This document shows, one piece after another, positions 63,701 through 64,000 of a stretch of DNA of 64,000 nucleotides (position 1 is the stretch's first letter; every line of letters starts with the position of its first letter). Source of the stretch: DAIDKA01 sp036267975 (GTDB taxonomy: Bacteria; Pseudomonadota; Gammaproteobacteria; Steroidobacterales; Steroidobacteraceae). The translations under genes were made by a program, and so were the position numbers. Location: contig DATAVA010000043.1 in assembly GCA_036267975.1 (NCBI GenBank), forward strand, positions 1 through 64,000, written 5' to 3'. The notes under the pieces were generated by a model, which made no database searches, was not told where the DNA came from, and saw nothing but the letters and a program-made list of their open reading frames with translations.

Positions 63701-63962
63701 TCGCGTGCAGATGCGCCCGGTGATGATGACCTGCATCGTCGCGTGCGTGGGCCTGGTGCCCGCCGCACTGTCAAAAGGTATCGGCTCGCAGGTGCAGCGC
63801 CCGCTGGCACTGGTTGTCGTCGGGGGCATGCTGCTGGCGCCGGTACTGGTCCTGTTCGTGTTGCCATCGATGATTCTGCTGGCCTCCCGCCGGCGCTTCA
63901 CGCCGCCAACCCAGGAGGCGCCGGTGCTGGGCGGCCCCGCGGATCCGGAGCTCGTGGAATGA
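60765..63962 (+). CDS. Heavy-metal-efflux RND pump (CzcA/CusA family)
   Basis: This 1065-residue HME-type RND transporter starts at a TTG overlapping the adaptor stop. Its fourth helix reads AIDFGLIVDATVIMVEN, with D394, D400 and E407 spaced as D402, D408 and E415 of CzcA, which favours divalent cations over the Cu/Ag type of CusA. Opening NALITFALRQRIFLALLLPL and NIEAYPDPVPP are family marks. The periplasmic part lacks obvious Met triads. Metals cannot be fixed from sequence; some pumps of this subgroup are only predicted to move metals. Its end overlaps the next gene by ATGA. Confidence 0.92.
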   Translation: MNALITFALRQRIFLALLLPLALIAGAVGFSALNIEAYPDPVPPLVDIVTQSSGQSAEEIERYVTIPIEIQMAGIPHVTSVRTISLFGLSDVKVQFTYDFTYDQAEQWVINRLAQLPPLVNAATPQISPTSPIGEIYRYQVVGPPGYSVTDLKTLEDWILERRFKAVPGVVDVTGWGGKTRTYDVDVDQQRLQHYAVTLPQVLQALGNSNVNVGGQTVDVGPQSAVVRGVGLIHSVEDIGHTMVALNHGVAVRVDDVAKIQIGHQPRLGIAGLGDNDDIVQGIVLMRRGAESMPTIERVKAEVSRINRSGLLPPGVHIERIYDRSDLIRLTTATVLHNVLAGIVLIFLLQWAFLGNLRSAMIVACTIPFALAFAIGLMLLRGESANLLSVGAIDFGLIVDATVIMVENIFRHLGESAEARRAGGALLQVVRGNTQFRGKFAVIANAATEVNQSILFAAAIIIAGFVPLFTLSGIEGHIFGPMARTYGYAIAGGLIATFTISPALCALLLPSSVAESETLLVRWLRRGYEPVVEFALANRIVTLGGLVLLLGVAAVSAHGLGLEFMPRLEEGNFWIRATMPTSISLEAGNGYVNRMRRVIGSFPEVRTVVSQHGRPDDGTDATGFFNAEFFVPLKNAASWPAGVDKEKLTQALTATLTQRFPGVDFNFSQYIEDNVEEAASGVKGENSVKLFGNDLKVLAATAGKIRDVLQSVPGITDLAVFNPLGQPTIRVDVDRERASRLGLAPGDINATVQSAIGGQSAGDLYEQGSDRHFPIMVRLAQPFRADVDSIGRITVGAPDPTGGSALVPVPLADVAKVHLVSGPSFIYREQQERYVPIKFSVRGRDLGSAVLDAQARVARSVVIPGGYRLEWVGEFGNLHDALQRLKIAVPVSLALICILLFINFGSIVDVLLAVSVIPMALIGGIFALALTGTPFSVSAAIGFVALFGIATMDGIIVLSYYNLHIEQGMDRVASIVHTCRVQMRPVMMTCIVACVGLVPAALSKGIGSQVQRPLALVVVGGMLLAPVLVLFVLPSMILLASRRRFTPPTQEAPVLGGPADPELVE

Positions 63963-64000
63963 AAATCGTCATCCCCGCTCTGACCGCGCTGGCACTATCG
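63959..64000 (+). CDS. Start of an exported protein gene, probable outer-membrane efflux duct (partial)
   Basis: Fourteen codons are visible, giving MKIVIPALTALALS, the start of a signal peptide. The ATG overlaps the pump stop in an ATGA, so it belongs to the same operon. By position after adaptor and pump it is expected to be a TolC/CzcC-like outer-membrane protein; the visible sequence neither confirms nor excludes this. Confidence 0.6.
   Translation, partial: MKIVIPALTALALS

Overview
The window reads as a chromosomal segment of a GC-rich, double-membraned proteobacterium. A gammaproteobacterium is most likely. The support is many outer-membrane lipoproteins and beta-barrels, two RND efflux systems, a monomeric isocitrate dehydrogenase, and an Fsr-type transporter that stays recognisable against the E. 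coli protein over its whole length. The exact lineage cannot be fixed from the sequence alone. Genes are packed tightly, often with 4-base ATGA overlaps, and there are no insertion sequences, phage genes, CRISPR arrays, tRNAs or rRNAs that I can see.

Layout. (1) 1-5908, minus strand: two exported TPR proteins, a small exported protein and a CGVC thioredoxin-like protein. (2) 5994-19022: a large envelope and redox locus. On the minus strand are a Tat-exported DUF1501-like protein, a LamG lipoprotein with two c-type heme motifs, and an exported protein with one CxxCH. Divergent from them are a beta-propeller (hydrazine-synthase-alpha-like) lipoprotein with two CxxCH motifs, an SH3 plus beta-barrel protein, a second barrel lipoprotein, TlpA-type thioredoxin, DUF4266 and DUF3570. 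A convergent ApbE flavin transferase closes the block. (3) 19126-21011: SYLF-domain protein and a family 9 glycosyltransferase. (4) 21000-30326: a predicted peptide or amide-bond system with two circularly permuted ATP-grasp proteins (one fused to alpha-E), a separate alpha-E protein and two transglutaminase-like proteins. (5) 30349-31796: fsr and a small conserved-looking ORF. (6) 32050-39965: glgB, glgE and a treS-maltokinase fusion, followed by an overlapping channel-like membrane gene. (7) 40155-48979: tripartite RND efflux operon with its two-component system and corA. (8) 49031-59390: mixed metabolic and secreted genes, including RNase T2, monomeric icd, a DUF6152 pair, an EF-G outside any str operon, a VOC protein and a methyltransferase. 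(9) 59563 to the end: a heavy-metal-type RND system whose third gene is cut by the window edge.

The most notable content is the composite locus at 1-19022. It brings together Myxococcus-like TPR and outer-membrane-barrel proteins, thioredoxins on both flanks, five CxxCH motifs in three exported proteins, and a DUF3570 protein carrying two SGAS motifs next to an ApbE that could flavinylate them. Taken together it looks like an uncharacterised cell-surface redox apparatus; that is inference. The second notable block is the doubled alpha-E/ATP-grasp/transglutaminase cluster, whose product is unknown.
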